This document shows positions 1 to 7,625 of a DNA stretch of 17,770 nt, piece by piece. Origin of the DNA: Pyrinomonadaceae bacterium (lineage in GTDB: Bacteria > Acidobacteriota > Blastocatellia > Pyrinomonadales > Pyrinomonadaceae); the NCBI GenBank assembly GCA_025937955.1, contig JAICQI010000024.1, positions 1 through 17,770 of the forward strand. Direction: 5' to 3'. The translations under genes were made by a program, and so were the position numbers. Within the stretch, counting starts at the first letter, position 1, and each line of letters begins with the position of its first letter. Under the pieces are notes generated by a model, which had not been told where the DNA came from, did not search any database, and worked only from the letters and a program-made list of their open reading frames with translations.

Positions 1-430
1 CAGTGGGCGCTTCGACGATCGTGCCGAGCTTTTCGATTGGCAAGCGGCGGCGATGATCCGTCAACGGGTGAATGATCACGACCGTATCTTTGCGGGCTTC
101 GACTACCTCGTCCAGGTAGCAAATCGCGCCGTTGCGAACGGCGGATGTCAGCGGGCCGTCGTGCCAGATCGTCTCCTCGCCTTCGAGCAGAAAACGCCCG
201 ACCAGATCGGTTGACGACAGGTCTTCGTGACAGGCGACCGTGATCAGTGGACGTTCGAGCCGCCATGCCATGTGCTCGACGAAGCGAGTCTTGCCGCAGC
301 CAGTCGGTCCCTTGAGAATCACCGGAAGTCGTGCGGAGTGAGCAGCTTCGAAGAGTTCGATCTCCCGACCGACGGGCAAGTAGTAAGGCTCAGTGGCGAC
401 GCGATATTCCTGGATTGCGCTTTCGGACAT
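1..430 (-). CDS. CbbQ/NirQ/NorQ-family AAA+ ATPase, partial
   Basis: I translated the minus strand from the ATG at 430-428; the frame is open to the window edge, so the C-terminal part is missing. About 143 residues are visible. Walker A GPTGCGKT lies at residues 41-48, and the Walker B stretch YLDEVVEARKDT begins near residue 105 with Asp107-Glu108. Together with the following IIHPLTDHRRRLPIEK this is diagnostic of the MoxR-related CbbQ/NirQ/NorQ branch. These ATPases act with a VWA-domain partner (CbbO/NorD) to remodel or activate Rubisco or haem-copper nitric-oxide reductase. The partner would lie beyond position 1, so the client cannot be named. The SD AAGGA lies about 8 bases before the ATG. 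It is divergent from mnmA, with an 80-base gap. Confidence 0.85.
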   Translation of the reverse strand, partial: MSESAIQEYRVATEPYYLPVGREIELFEAAHSARLPVILKGPTGCGKTRFVEHMAWRLERPLITVACHEDLSSTDLVGRFLLEGEETIWHDGPLTSAVRNGAICYLDEVVEARKDTVVIIHPLTDHRRRLPIEKLGTIVEAPT

Positions 431-443
431 TTTTAAATCCTTT

Positions 444-462
444 TCTCTGTGTTGCACAGAGA
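444..462. repeat. Short perfect stem-loop between divergent genes
   Basis: TCTCTGTG and CACAGAGA form an 8-bp perfect stem around a 3-base loop (TTG), between the AAA+ ATPase and mnmA. It sits in the leader of the ATPase on the minus strand. It could be a leader hairpin or a minimal copy of an intergenic palindrome family; nothing distinguishes these from sequence alone. Confidence 0.5.
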
Positions 463-510
463 GGAAGGGCATCTTAACATTCGGATAGAGAGGTACCAAG
501 TACACGGTTT

Positions 511-1626
511 ATGAAGATCGCAGTAGCAATGAGTGGTGGCGTGGATTCTTCCGCAGCCGCGGCAATTTTGAAAGAGCAGGGCCACGAACTCGTCGGCTTT
601 ACGATGCAACTGTGGGATCAGCGTCGGGGCATCAACACGGATGAAAACGGCGATCCGCTGCCTTCCCGTTGCTGTTCGCTCGATGACGTTTACGATGCCC
701 GGCGCGTCGCCGAAGAGCTAGATTTCCCGTTTTACGTGCTCAACCTCGAGCGCGATTTCGAGCGCGATGTGGTCCAGCCATTCGTCACCAGTTATCTCAG
801 CGGTGAGACGCCGATTCCGTGCGTGTCGTGTAACAGTCGTTTGAAGTTTGCGTCACTGGATCGACTGGCGCTGAGCCTCGGTTGCGAGAAAGTGGCGACC
901 GGCCATTACGCGCGCGTTGAATTCGATGCGGTCAGCAACCGCTACAAGTTGCTTCGCGGCAAGAATGAGCAGAAGGATCAGTCGTACTTCCTTTGGGAAC
1001 TGACGCAGGCACAGTTATCACGCGCGCTGTTTCCACTCGGAGAGATGTCAAAACCGGAAGCTCGCGACGCAGCGCGACAACACAATTTGACCGGCGTTGC
1101 CGAGAAGAAAGAGTCGCAGGAGATCTGTTTTGTACCGGACGGTAATTACGCAGGCTTCATCGATCGCTATCTCGACGCTGAAAACGCCACCGACCGCTTG
1201 CCCGGCGCAGGCGAGATTGTCGACACGACGGGGCGCGTCATCGGACGTCATGAAGGCATTCATCGCTACACAATCGGACAGCGTCGCGGCATTGGTATCG
1301 CTGATGAGCGACCGTTGTACGTAATTTCGATCGATGCCGCGAAGAATCGCGTGACTGCCGGTTCGTCGGAAGATTTGTTGAGCAGTGAGTTCACAGTAGC
1401 CCGAGTCAACTGGATTGCTTTAGACGATCCAAAAGAACCAGTGCGCGCAGAGGTCCGAGTGCGGTATCGTCATACGGCGGCAGCGGCGACGATCACGTCT
1501 TTGCCGAACCAGCGCGCCCGCATCGTCTTTGATGAGCCTCAGCGCGCCATTACCCCGGGACAAGCGTCAGTTTTCTACCGCGGCGACGAAGTCATCGGCG
1601 GCGGCTGGATCGTCAAATCCATGTAA
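511..1626 (+). CDS. mnmA: tRNA-specific 2-thiouridylase MnmA
   Basis: MnmA thiolates U34 of the Lys, Glu and Gln tRNAs to 2-thiouridine using ATP and sulfur relayed from a cysteine desulfurase. It is cytoplasmic. The PP-loop SGGVDSS is at residues 8-14 and TGHYARV follows near 130. PIPCVSCNSRLKF places Cys104 and Cys107 where E. coli has Asp99 and Cys102; the second conserved Cys is Cys206 in ESQEICFVPDGNY. The C-terminal beta-barrel part (YTIGQRRGIG near 258; PGQASVFY near 347) is complete. At 371 aa it has normal family length. The start is supported by the typical MKIAVAMSGGVDS N-terminus, although the SD (AGAGAGG near 487) is distant and weak. The three-cysteine set resembles MnmA forms reported to use an iron-sulfur cluster; that is from memory of the family and is not shown by sequence. 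Confidence 0.96.
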   Translation: MKIAVAMSGGVDSSAAAAILKEQGHELVGFTMQLWDQRRGINTDENGDPLPSRCCSLDDVYDARRVAEELDFPFYVLNLERDFERDVVQPFVTSYLSGETPIPCVSCNSRLKFASLDRLALSLGCEKVATGHYARVEFDAVSNRYKLLRGKNEQKDQSYFLWELTQAQLSRALFPLGEMSKPEARDAARQHNLTGVAEKKESQEICFVPDGNYAGFIDRYLDAENATDRLPGAGEIVDTTGRVIGRHEGIHRYTIGQRRGIGIADERPLYVISIDAAKNRVTAGSSEDLLSSEFTVARVNWIALDDPKEPVRAEVRVRYRHTAAAATITSLPNQRARIVFDEPQRAITPGQASVFYRGDEVIGGGWIVKSM

Positions 1627-1687
1627 TCCGTGGCTAAACCTTTTCTGCGTCTCTTGCGTACAAACTAACAAAAACTGAGGATTTAAT

Positions 1688-3475
1688 ATGTCATCAACAA
1701 GAAAGACTGTCTTAATCATACTCGGCATTTTAGGGGGCGTTGTTTTAGTCGCCGTCATCGGCATCGCGGTGCTGGTTGCCTCGTTCCGCAGAGGCGAGCC
1801 ATCCATCCGCGACAATAGCGTGCTGACCTTGCGCGTAGCCGGCCCGCTCCCCGACTACAGCCCTGACGATCCGTTCAAGAAAATCTTTGGTGGACCAGAG
1901 CAATCGCTCAGCGGTCTGGTGATGCAGTTCAAGAAGGCGAAGGTCGACAAGCGCATCAAGGCGATCCTGCTTGACGTCAACATGTCAGGCGTCGGTTGGG
2001 GCAAGGCAGAAGAGCTTCGCGACGCGATCACCGATTTTCGCTCCTCGGGCAAACCTGTCTACGCGTTCATCGAGTTTGGACTGAACAAGGAATATTACAT
2101 CGCTACCGCCTGCGACAAGATCATCGTTCCTCCGCCGGGCCAGTTGTTCATTAACGGGCTCGCCGCCGACGTGATGTTCTTCCGCGGCTCGCTCGACAAG
2201 CTGGGCATCTATCCCGATATCTACCAGATCGGCAAGTACAAGAGCGTGGGTGACACGTTCACGCAGAAGCAGATGACTGACGCTCATCGCGAGTACATCA
2301 ACTCGTTGCTCGACGATCTTTTCAATCGCTACGTTAACGCGATCGCGCAGGCGCGGCACAAGACGCCTGATGAAGTGCGCGCCTTGATCGACAACGCTCC
2401 TTACAACGCGATCAAAGCCAGGGAAGCGGGACTGATTGACGAAGCGTTGTACAGAGACGACGTCGAGAAGCAGTTCAAGAAGATGTTTGGTTACAAGGAG
2501 ACTGATGCGTTTGTGGCAGTGCGCGGCTCGGATTACAAAGACGTGTCGCCGGAGTCGCTCGGACTGAATAAGGGTGAACGCATTGCCGTGATTTATGCGA
2601 GCGGCGACATCGGTTCCGGCAGTTCACAGAACAGCCCGTCTGGCGATCAGTCAATCGGGTCCGACACTGTGGCCAAGGCATTGAACGATGCCGCAGCCGA
2701 CAAATCGCTCAAGGCGATCGTGTTGCGCGTAGATAGTCCCGGAGGTTCCGGGCTCGCATCGGACATCATCTGGCACGCGGTTGAAGCTGCGAACAAGCAG
2801 AAACCGGTGGTGGTTTCGATGAGTGACGTCGCCGCCTCTGGTGGTTACTACATCTCCGCGAGTGCGAGCAAGATCATCGCGCAGCCATCGACGATTACGG
2901 GTTCGATCGGCGTGGTTGCGGGAAAACCGGTGATGCGCGGGTTTTACGATTGGCTCGGTATCTCGAACGAGTACGTGTTGCGCGGCAAGACGGCCGGAAT
3001 GTTCCGCGAGACGGAAAAGTTTTCCGATGAGGAACGAGTGAAGTTTGAAGAGTGGATCAAGACTACTTACTATCAGGATTTTGTACCGAAGGTAGCGAAG
3101 GGCCGCCAAAAAGATCCGCAGTATATCGACTCAATAGCCCAGGGCCGCGTGTGGACCGGACAGCAGGCGAAGGACCGTGGCCTGGTGGATGAATTTGGCG
3201 GGCTCGATAAAGCGATCGAGGTTGCGAAACAACTCGCGAAGATTCCCGCTGACAAAGGCGTCGAACGCGTGATCCTGCCTTATCCGCAAACGTTCCTGCA
3301 GCAGTTGATGAGTGGCAGCAACGAGAACGCAAACACTCAGGTCGAACAGCAGCGCGCCGTGTTCGCCGCGCTGCCTGAGGACGCGCGCCGTGCGCTGCGA
3401 TACATGGCGTTATTGGATCGAATGAAGAACGGCGAATCGATGCTGTTGATGCCGTTCGATCTGAGAGTCAAGTAA
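1688..3475 (+). CDS. sppA: Signal peptide peptidase SppA, long (67K) type
   Basis: Membrane-bound serine protease that degrades cleaved signal peptides. The 595-aa length and two tandem S49 domains match the E. coli-type enzyme. One N-terminal membrane anchor covers about residues 7-32. The catalytic Ser/Lys dyad is visible: Lys185 in IGKYKSVGD (first repeat) and Ser384 in VAASGGYYIS (second repeat), followed by TITGSIGV. DSPGGSG at about 349-355 is the oxyanion-side loop. The SD GAGG (1677-1680) precedes the ATG by seven bases. The gene lies 61 bases after mnmA and may be cotranscribed with it. It ends with two consecutive in-frame stops (TAA TAG), directly before a long palindrome shared with the convergent serS. 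Confidence 0.95.
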   Translation: MSSTRKTVLIILGILGGVVLVAVIGIAVLVASFRRGEPSIRDNSVLTLRVAGPLPDYSPDDPFKKIFGGPEQSLSGLVMQFKKAKVDKRIKAILLDVNMSGVGWGKAEELRDAITDFRSSGKPVYAFIEFGLNKEYYIATACDKIIVPPPGQLFINGLAADVMFFRGSLDKLGIYPDIYQIGKYKSVGDTFTQKQMTDAHREYINSLLDDLFNRYVNAIAQARHKTPDEVRALIDNAPYNAIKAREAGLIDEALYRDDVEKQFKKMFGYKETDAFVAVRGSDYKDVSPESLGLNKGERIAVIYASGDIGSGSSQNSPSGDQSIGSDTVAKALNDAAADKSLKAIVLRVDSPGGSGLASDIIWHAVEAANKQKPVVVSMSDVAASGGYYISASASKIIAQPSTITGSIGVVAGKPVMRGFYDWLGISNEYVLRGKTAGMFRETEKFSDEERVKFEEWIKTTYYQDFVPKVAKGRQKDPQYIDSIAQGRVWTGQQAKDRGLVDEFGGLDKAIEVAKQLAKIPADKGVERVILPYPQTFLQQLMSGSNENANTQVEQQRAVFAALPEDARRALRYMALLDRMKNGESMLLMPFDLRVK

Positions 3476-3479
3476 TAGA

Positions 3480-3543
3480 AGCCGCAGATAAACGCAAATA
3501 AACGCTGATCAGAATCAGCGTTCATCCGCGTTCATCTGCGGCT
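3480..3543. terminator. 64-base palindrome between convergent sppA and serS
   Basis: Two 30-base arms (3480-3509 and 3514-3543) flank the tetraloop CAGA. Comparison of the arms gives 26 Watson-Crick pairs and four differences, all A versus G. Read on the minus strand (the serS transcript) all four become G-U pairs, so that RNA can pair over the full 30 bp. On the plus strand they are A-C mismatches. No U-tract follows, so classic intrinsic termination is not evident. The serS stop codon (3522-3524) and last seven codons lie in or at the edge of the right arm. The arm ends (AGCCGCAGAT) match the outer end of the palindrome near 16850, suggesting a dispersed family. Confidence 0.75.
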
Positions 3544-4823
3544 CTAATTCTGTCTATACCCCCCATATACGGTCGGAGGACTTCAGGAACAATCACCGTT
3601 CCATCCTCCTGCTGATAGTTCTCCAGCACCGCAATCCAGGTGCGACCGATTGCCAGGCCAGAGCCGTTGAGCGTGTGTACAAACTCGGGCTTTGCGCCGC
3701 CCCCGCGACGGAAACGGATCTGCGCGCGACGCGCCTGAAACGATTCGCAGTTGGAGCACGAAGAGATCTCGCGAAACGTGTTCTGCGACGGCAGCCACAC
3801 TTCGATGTCGTAGGTCTTCGCCGATCCGAAACTGAGATCGCCAGTCGAGAGCGTCATCACACGATAGTGCAACCCGAGCTTTTGCAGGATCGTCTCCGCG
3901 TCTCGAGTCAACGATTCGAGCTCTTCGTAAGAATTCTCCGGCAACGCATACTTCACCAATTCGACTTTCTCAAACTGGTGTTGCCTGATCACACCGCGCG
4001 TGTCGCGCCCGTAACTACCCGCTTCAGATCGAAAACACGGCGTGTATGCGGCCCAACGGATCGGCAGTTGTGAAGCGTCGAGTATCTCTTCGCGATGATA
4101 ATTGGTGACCGGCACTTCAGCTGTAGGTATCAGGTAGAGCTCGCGATCGTCCTGTAGCTTGAAAAGATCCGTCTCAAACTTTGGCAACTGCCCGGTGCCG
4201 AAGAGTGAAGCGCGGTTGACGATGAACGGCGGCAGTGTTTCGAGATACCCGTGCTCGCGAGTTTGGACGTCGAGCATGAAATTGATCAGCGCGCGTTCGA
4301 GGCGTGCACCGGCGCCGTTGAGAATCGCAAAGCGCGCCGAAGTGATCTTGGTTGCGCGTTCGAGATCGAGAATGCCGAGTGCCGTGGCGAGATCGACGTG
4401 GTCCTTCGGTTCGAAATCGAACTTCGGCGGTGTGCCCCAGCGACGCACCTCCTGGTTCGCCGATTCGTCCTCGCCGACGGGCACGGTTGCGTGTGGGATA
4501 TTGGGAAGAGTCGAAAGCAGTTCGTGCATGCGCGCCTCGGCTTGCGTGCGCAGTTCATCGAGCTCGCTAATCCTATCCTTCAGCTTCGCGACGTCAGTGC
4601 GTCGCGCTTCTGCCTCTTCCCTCTTGCCCTCCTTCATCAACCCGCCGATCTCACGACTCGACGCGTTACGCTGTGCATTCAGTTGATCGGATTCAGCAAT
4701 GACGCGACGCCGTTCTTCATCGGCGCGCGTGAAATCGTCGAGCGCGGTGCTGTCGGCCCGGCGTGCCGTGAGCGCCTCCCGCACCTTATCAATATTTTCG
4801 CGAACGTAATTAAGATCCAACAT
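3522..4823 (-). CDS. serS: Seryl-tRNA synthetase
   Basis: Class II synthetase that charges tRNA-Ser (and tRNA-Sec) with serine in the cytoplasm. 433 aa from the ATG at 4823, chosen because MLDLNYVRENIDKVREAL is the canonical SerS N-terminus; longer in-frame starts would add atypical residues. Residues 1 to about 110 form the antiparallel coiled-coil arm that grips the tRNA long arm. Motif 2 is seen in TPCFRSEAGSYGRDTRGVIRQHQFEKVELV, and motif 3 in GSGLAIGRTWIAVLENYQQEDG. TAEVP and FREISSCSNCESFQARR are also typical. No strong SD precedes the ATG. The C-terminus continues past the usual RPYMGG end with about eleven residues, the last seven (RAADERG) encoded by a palindromic repeat. The gene is 82 bases downstream of the regulator on the same strand. 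Confidence 0.96.
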   Translation of the reverse strand: MLDLNYVRENIDKVREALTARRADSTALDDFTRADEERRRVIAESDQLNAQRNASSREIGGLMKEGKREEAEARRTDVAKLKDRISELDELRTQAEARMHELLSTLPNIPHATVPVGEDESANQEVRRWGTPPKFDFEPKDHVDLATALGILDLERATKITSARFAILNGAGARLERALINFMLDVQTREHGYLETLPPFIVNRASLFGTGQLPKFETDLFKLQDDRELYLIPTAEVPVTNYHREEILDASQLPIRWAAYTPCFRSEAGSYGRDTRGVIRQHQFEKVELVKYALPENSYEELESLTRDAETILQKLGLHYRVMTLSTGDLSFGSAKTYDIEVWLPSQNTFREISSCSNCESFQARRAQIRFRRGGGAKPEFVHTLNGSGLAIGRTWIAVLENYQQEDGTVIVPEVLRPYMGGIDRIRAADERG

Positions 4824-4855
4824 AGGCCACAAAAGTATCTTAAGCCGCAAAAAAG

Positions 4856-4903
4856 CACAAAAGGCACAAAAAAGATCTTGGTTTCATTTTGTGCCTTTTT
4901 GTG
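4856..4903. repeat. GGCACAAAA palindrome, copy 1 (between regulator and serS)
   Basis: Left arm CACAAAAGGCACAAAA (4856-4871) pairs with TTTTGTGCCTTTTTGTG (4887-4903), differing by a one-base indel. The 15-base loop contains GGTTTCA. It starts two bases beyond the stop codon of the minus-strand regulator, so in that transcript it is a stem with A/U-rich flanks and could act as a terminator or attenuator before serS. The same core recurs at 15341-15379 and, more diverged, at 7557-7609. Confidence 0.7.
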
Positions 4904-4905
4904 AC

Positions 4906-5553
4906 CTACTTCGATTTGTGTGCTTCTTTGAGGCTGATCTCGAAGCGACACTTCGGGCGCCCTTCGCGATCACAGGTCTCATGGACCGGGGCTTTAACGA
5001 TCTCCGCGACAAGCGTCTCGGCTAACTGGCAGACTTCCGGATGAACATTTACAGCGGCGGCCAGCGGACAGCTGTTACCTTGAATCACGATCTTGTCTTC
5101 ATGCTGCTCGACTGCGGCGGATCCACCGATCGCCTCTAACACCTTCAGCGCAGTCTGCACACGACCGTCCAGATTGTTCTCTCCGCTCGGCGCACCCGCC
5201 GCCACCGCGCGCCCAACTTCACGGAGAACGTCTTCAATCTCCGACGGCTTTAGCCGGTTCTTCAGCACCGCGATAAGTTGATTGAGCAGAGCGTCGTAAG
5301 CTTTGGGAAAGAGTGCGTCAGCTTCGGGCGTCAGCACGTAAGTAAAGTGCGGTTTGCGAGGACCGCGCCGAAGTCCGCTCTGTCGCACCAGCCCGTCGCG
5401 CTCGAGCGTTGCAAGGTGCGCTCGCACCGCGTTGTCAGTCAGCTCGAGCTGTGCCGCCAACTCCTCGACTGTACAGGCAGAGCTACGGAGAATCGTGACG
5501 ATCTGCCCGCGCGTGCTCTCAAAAAAGCGCCTATCCAGCTTGATCGTCTCCAT
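4906..5553 (-). CDS. SufR-like winged-helix regulator with four-cysteine C-terminus
   Basis: 215-aa cytoplasmic transcription regulator. The start METIKLDRRF at 5553 is fixed by a strong SD (GGAGGTGG); the frame stays open upstream but without support. Residues about 10-80 are a winged helix: TRGQIVTILRSSACTVEELA, then recognition helix LTDNAVRAHLATLERDGLV and the wing GPRKPHFTYVLT. The C-terminal half carries Cys162, Cys175, Cys194 and Cys202 (C-x12-C-x18-C-x7-C) in SCPLAAAVNVHPEVC and HETCDREGRPKC. The first C-x12-C spacing and fold resemble SufR, whose cysteines hold an iron-sulfur cluster sensing Fe-S, redox or NO status; the later spacing differs. Divergence from the DoxX-like/cytochrome pair across a palindrome-bearing 145-base gap suggests it controls that pair and itself. 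The ligand is inferred. Confidence 0.82.
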   Translation of the reverse strand: METIKLDRRFFESTRGQIVTILRSSACTVEELAAQLELTDNAVRAHLATLERDGLVRQSGLRRGPRKPHFTYVLTPEADALFPKAYDALLNQLIAVLKNRLKPSEIEDVLREVGRAVAAGAPSGENNLDGRVQTALKVLEAIGGSAAVEQHEDKIVIQGNSCPLAAAVNVHPEVCQLAETLVAEIVKAPVHETCDREGRPKCRFEISLKEAHKSK

Positions 5554-5603
5554 ACTCCACCTCCGGACTCGCAATTCTAGCCCATTTTGAAGAAAAACAC
5601 CAA

Positions 5604-5628
5604 AAGTCAAATAAGTACTTGACTTATT
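5604..5628. promoter_or_regulatory. Overlapping palindromes, candidate operator of the SufR-like regulator
   Basis: Two interlocked inverted repeats lie in the divergent intergenic region. AAGTCAA (5604-5610) pairs with TTGACTT (5619-5625), 8-base spacer. AATAAGT (5610-5616) pairs with ACTTATT (5622-5628), 5-base spacer. The right half coincides with a -35-like TTGACT for the plus-strand gene. Placement between a regulator and its divergent neighbour is the usual site for autoregulation. Confidence 0.55.
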
Positions 5629-5646
5629 ATGGAAGAGGAGTATTTT
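5619..5646 (+). promoter_or_regulatory. Candidate sigma70-type promoter for the DoxX-like/cytochrome operon
   Basis: TTGACT (5619-5624) is followed after 16 bases by TATTTT (5641-5646); GATAAT (5647-5652) lies just beyond. The -35 element is inside the palindrome, so a bound regulator would block it. Assigned by eye; start site unknown. Confidence 0.4.
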
Positions 5647-5698
5647 GATAATCCCCAGCAGTTTTGAACAGTAATTCTTATTCAGGGAGCGAACGAAG

Positions 5699-6130
5699 AT
5701 GGCACAGGCAATAAGTAGATCAGCGGATGTGACTTCTCTCGACGCGGAAAACATTAGCGCGTCGAAACCGAGCTACCAGGCTTACCAGATCCTGCACCTC
5801 GGCTTTACTGTGGCCCCGATTGTTGCCGGGCTCGATAAATTTTTTAATTTGCTCGTGAACTGGGAGCAATACCTCCCGGGCTTCGTCAACAACATGACCG
5901 GTGGTCATGGGCACGAGCTGATGCTCGCAGTCGGCGTGATCGAGATCGTCGCCGGGCTCGGTGTGGCGTTTAAGCCGCGCCTCTTCGCCTATGTGGTGGC
6001 GGCCTGGTTGCTGCTGATAGTGGTGAATCTGCTCATGATTCCCGGTTATTTCGACGTAGCGCTGCGCGATTTCGGTCTCTCGCTCGGTGCGCTCGCACTG
6101 GCTCGACTAAGCCAGGAGTACGACCGTTAA
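5699..6130 (+). CDS. DoxX-like four-helix membrane protein
   Basis: 143 aa with a soluble N-terminus (about 1-27) and four predicted membrane segments: about 28-47 (HLGFTVAPIVAGLDKFFN), 74-92 (LMLAVGVIEIVAGLGVAF), 94-113 (FAYVVAAWLLLIVVNLLMI) and 121-138 (FGLSLGALALARL). Size, four-helix layout and GLDKFF/EIVAGL patterns recall the DoxX/MauE-type superfamily, some members of which serve quinone- or thiol-linked redox enzymes. The assignment is by pattern and is tentative. The SD AGGGAG (about 5683-5688) precedes the ATG. It is 14 bases before the cytochrome gene, so the two very probably form an operon, with the membrane protein as candidate quinone-side or anchoring partner. Confidence 0.7.
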   Translation: MAQAISRSADVTSLDAENISASKPSYQAYQILHLGFTVAPIVAGLDKFFNLLVNWEQYLPGFVNNMTGGHGHELMLAVGVIEIVAGLGVAFKPRLFAYVVAAWLLLIVVNLLMIPGYFDVALRDFGLSLGALALARLSQEYDR

Positions 6131-6144
6131 GCAAGGAGGAGAGA

Positions 6145-7533
6145 ATGACAAGGAATAGAGGAACGATCGCCGCGAGCGAAGGAAAACGTGATTCGAGAGA
6201 GCGCAATTTGCTGAAGACCGCATTGGCACTCTTAGCTGTCGCCGTAACGCTGGTTTTCCTGGGCGTAAAGAGCGACGCGCAGAGTGGCAAGAGCGGAAAA
6301 ACCACGAGTAACGACCAAACGGACGCAAACGCACAGCGGATGATGGAGGAAGGCAAGCAGACATTTCGCTTCGACACGTTCGGTGACGAAGCGTTCTGGA
6401 GCGACGCGTTGCAACTCCATCGCGCCATTGCGGGCGCGCAGAACGGCGGCGTTGGCCCGGGCGTCAGCCCAAGAACGGCGCTCGCCGTGGGACTGAAAGT
6501 TGACTCAGACGCACTGCCTGACTCCCTCATCTCTCAGTTGAAGCAGGGTCGTGTAAATCTCGACGACCCGGCCACGACTTTGGCGCTACTAAAACTCAAT
6601 GCTGTGGTCGGTGTGAAAGGGACTTTCAGCGATAGCGGAAGCCTTCAGTCGGTGGGCATAACCTGTGCTCTCTGTCACTCTACAGTCGACAACTCATTCG
6701 CCCCCGGCATCGGACGGCGTCTTGACGGCTGGGCCGCCCGCGATCTCAACGTCGGCGCAATTGCGGCGCTGAGTCCAAACCTCAAGCCGGTCGCGGATCT
6801 GCTCGGCGTTGACGAAGCGACAGTGCGAACGGTCTTGCAGAGTTGGGGACCAGGAAGGTTTGACGCGGAATTGTTCCTCGACGGCAAGGCTTTCCGGCCT
6901 GATGGCAAATCGGCGTCGACACTTATCCCGCCCGCCTTCGGACTTGCAGGCGTAAACCTTCACACCTGGACGGGTTGGGGGTCGGTCACGCACTGGAACG
7001 CGTTCGTCGCGAACCTCGAGATGCACGGGCAGGGAACGTTCTATGATCCGCGTCTCAACGATCCCGTCAAATTCCCGATTGCCGCACGCGAGGGCTTCGG
7101 CAACGTGCGCGCCAATCCCGACTTGATAACCGCGAAGCTTCCTGCACTTCAGTTTTACCAACTCGCGATCCCCGCGCCTGCAGCGCCTGCCGGAAGTTTC
7201 GACCGAACAGCGGCGAAGCGCGGCGAGGAGTTGTTCAACGGCCAGGCGAAGTGTGCGACCTGTCACGTGCCTCCGATCTACACCGAGCCGGGCTGGAACA
7301 TGCACACGCCAGAAGAGATCGGCATTGACGACTTCCAAGCCAAACGTTCACCTGACGAGCGGTACAGAACCGCACCACTCAAAGGACTCTGGACGCACCA
7401 GACGGGCGGCTTCTATCACGACGGACGTTTCGCAACACTGCGCGATGTGGTGGAGCATTACAACAGTTTCTTCGGCACGAATCTCACTGAGCGGCAGAAG
7501 GTTGATCTCGTCGAGTACCTGAAGTCGCTCTAG
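6145..7533 (+). CDS. Diheme c-type cytochrome, cytochrome c peroxidase/MauG-like
   Basis: 462-aa exported protein. The start is fixed by SD AGGAGG (6134-6139), six bases before the ATG. Residues about 22-46 form a signal sequence or N-terminal anchor (NLLKTALALLAVAVTLVFLG, then Ala-Gln). Two covalent haem motifs are present: CALCH at 174-178 and CATCH at 370-374. The C-terminal haem domain ends with GLWTHQTGGFYHDGRFATLRDVVEHYN and VDLVEYLKSL, which is the distal signature of diheme peroxidases. The region 230-340, rich in Trp and Gly, is less typical and may form a substrate or partner site. Expected role: periplasmic electron transfer with peroxide reduction or oxidation of a small molecule; the substrate is unknown. 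It pairs with the DoxX-like gene just upstream. Confidence 0.85.
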   Translation: MTRNRGTIAASEGKRDSRERNLLKTALALLAVAVTLVFLGVKSDAQSGKSGKTTSNDQTDANAQRMMEEGKQTFRFDTFGDEAFWSDALQLHRAIAGAQNGGVGPGVSPRTALAVGLKVDSDALPDSLISQLKQGRVNLDDPATTLALLKLNAVVGVKGTFSDSGSLQSVGITCALCHSTVDNSFAPGIGRRLDGWAARDLNVGAIAALSPNLKPVADLLGVDEATVRTVLQSWGPGRFDAELFLDGKAFRPDGKSASTLIPPAFGLAGVNLHTWTGWGSVTHWNAFVANLEMHGQGTFYDPRLNDPVKFPIAAREGFGNVRANPDLITAKLPALQFYQLAIPAPAAPAGSFDRTAAKRGEELFNGQAKCATCHVPPIYTEPGWNMHTPEEIGIDDFQAKRSPDERYRTAPLKGLWTHQTGGFYHDGRFATLRDVVEHYNSFFGTNLTERQKVDLVEYLKSL

Positions 7534-7556
7534 CCAGAAGAGGCACAAATGAGACA

Positions 7557-7609
7557 GCCACAAAAAGGCGCAAAAGAAATTACTTGCGTATTTTGTGCTT
7601 CTTTGTGGC
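7557..7609. repeat. GCCACAAAA palindrome, copy 2 (after the diheme cytochrome)
   Basis: Arms of 19 bases (7557-7575 and 7591-7609) match at 16 positions around a 15-base loop. It lies 23 bases after the cytochrome stop and is followed by AAGAAATTTTTAAT, so it may terminate that operon. It belongs with the stems at 4856 and 15341: same ACAAAA...TTTTGT composition, more diverged core. Confidence 0.6.
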
Positions 7610-7625
7610 TAAGAAATTTTTAATC

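Noticed and set aside
4251..4904. 217-aa plus-strand open frame opposite serS, and other long antisense frames (2651-3109, 6694-7338, 9972-10523, 13644-14276)
   Set aside because: They lie opposite genes with clear motifs, have no SD or recognisable domain, and their Arg/Ala/Ser-rich composition is what GC-rich antisense frames give.
5554..5754. N-terminal extension of the SufR-like regulator by 67 residues
   Set aside because: The strong GGAGGTGG site directly precedes the ATG at 5553, and the extension would cover the promoter and palindrome region and overlap the divergent gene.
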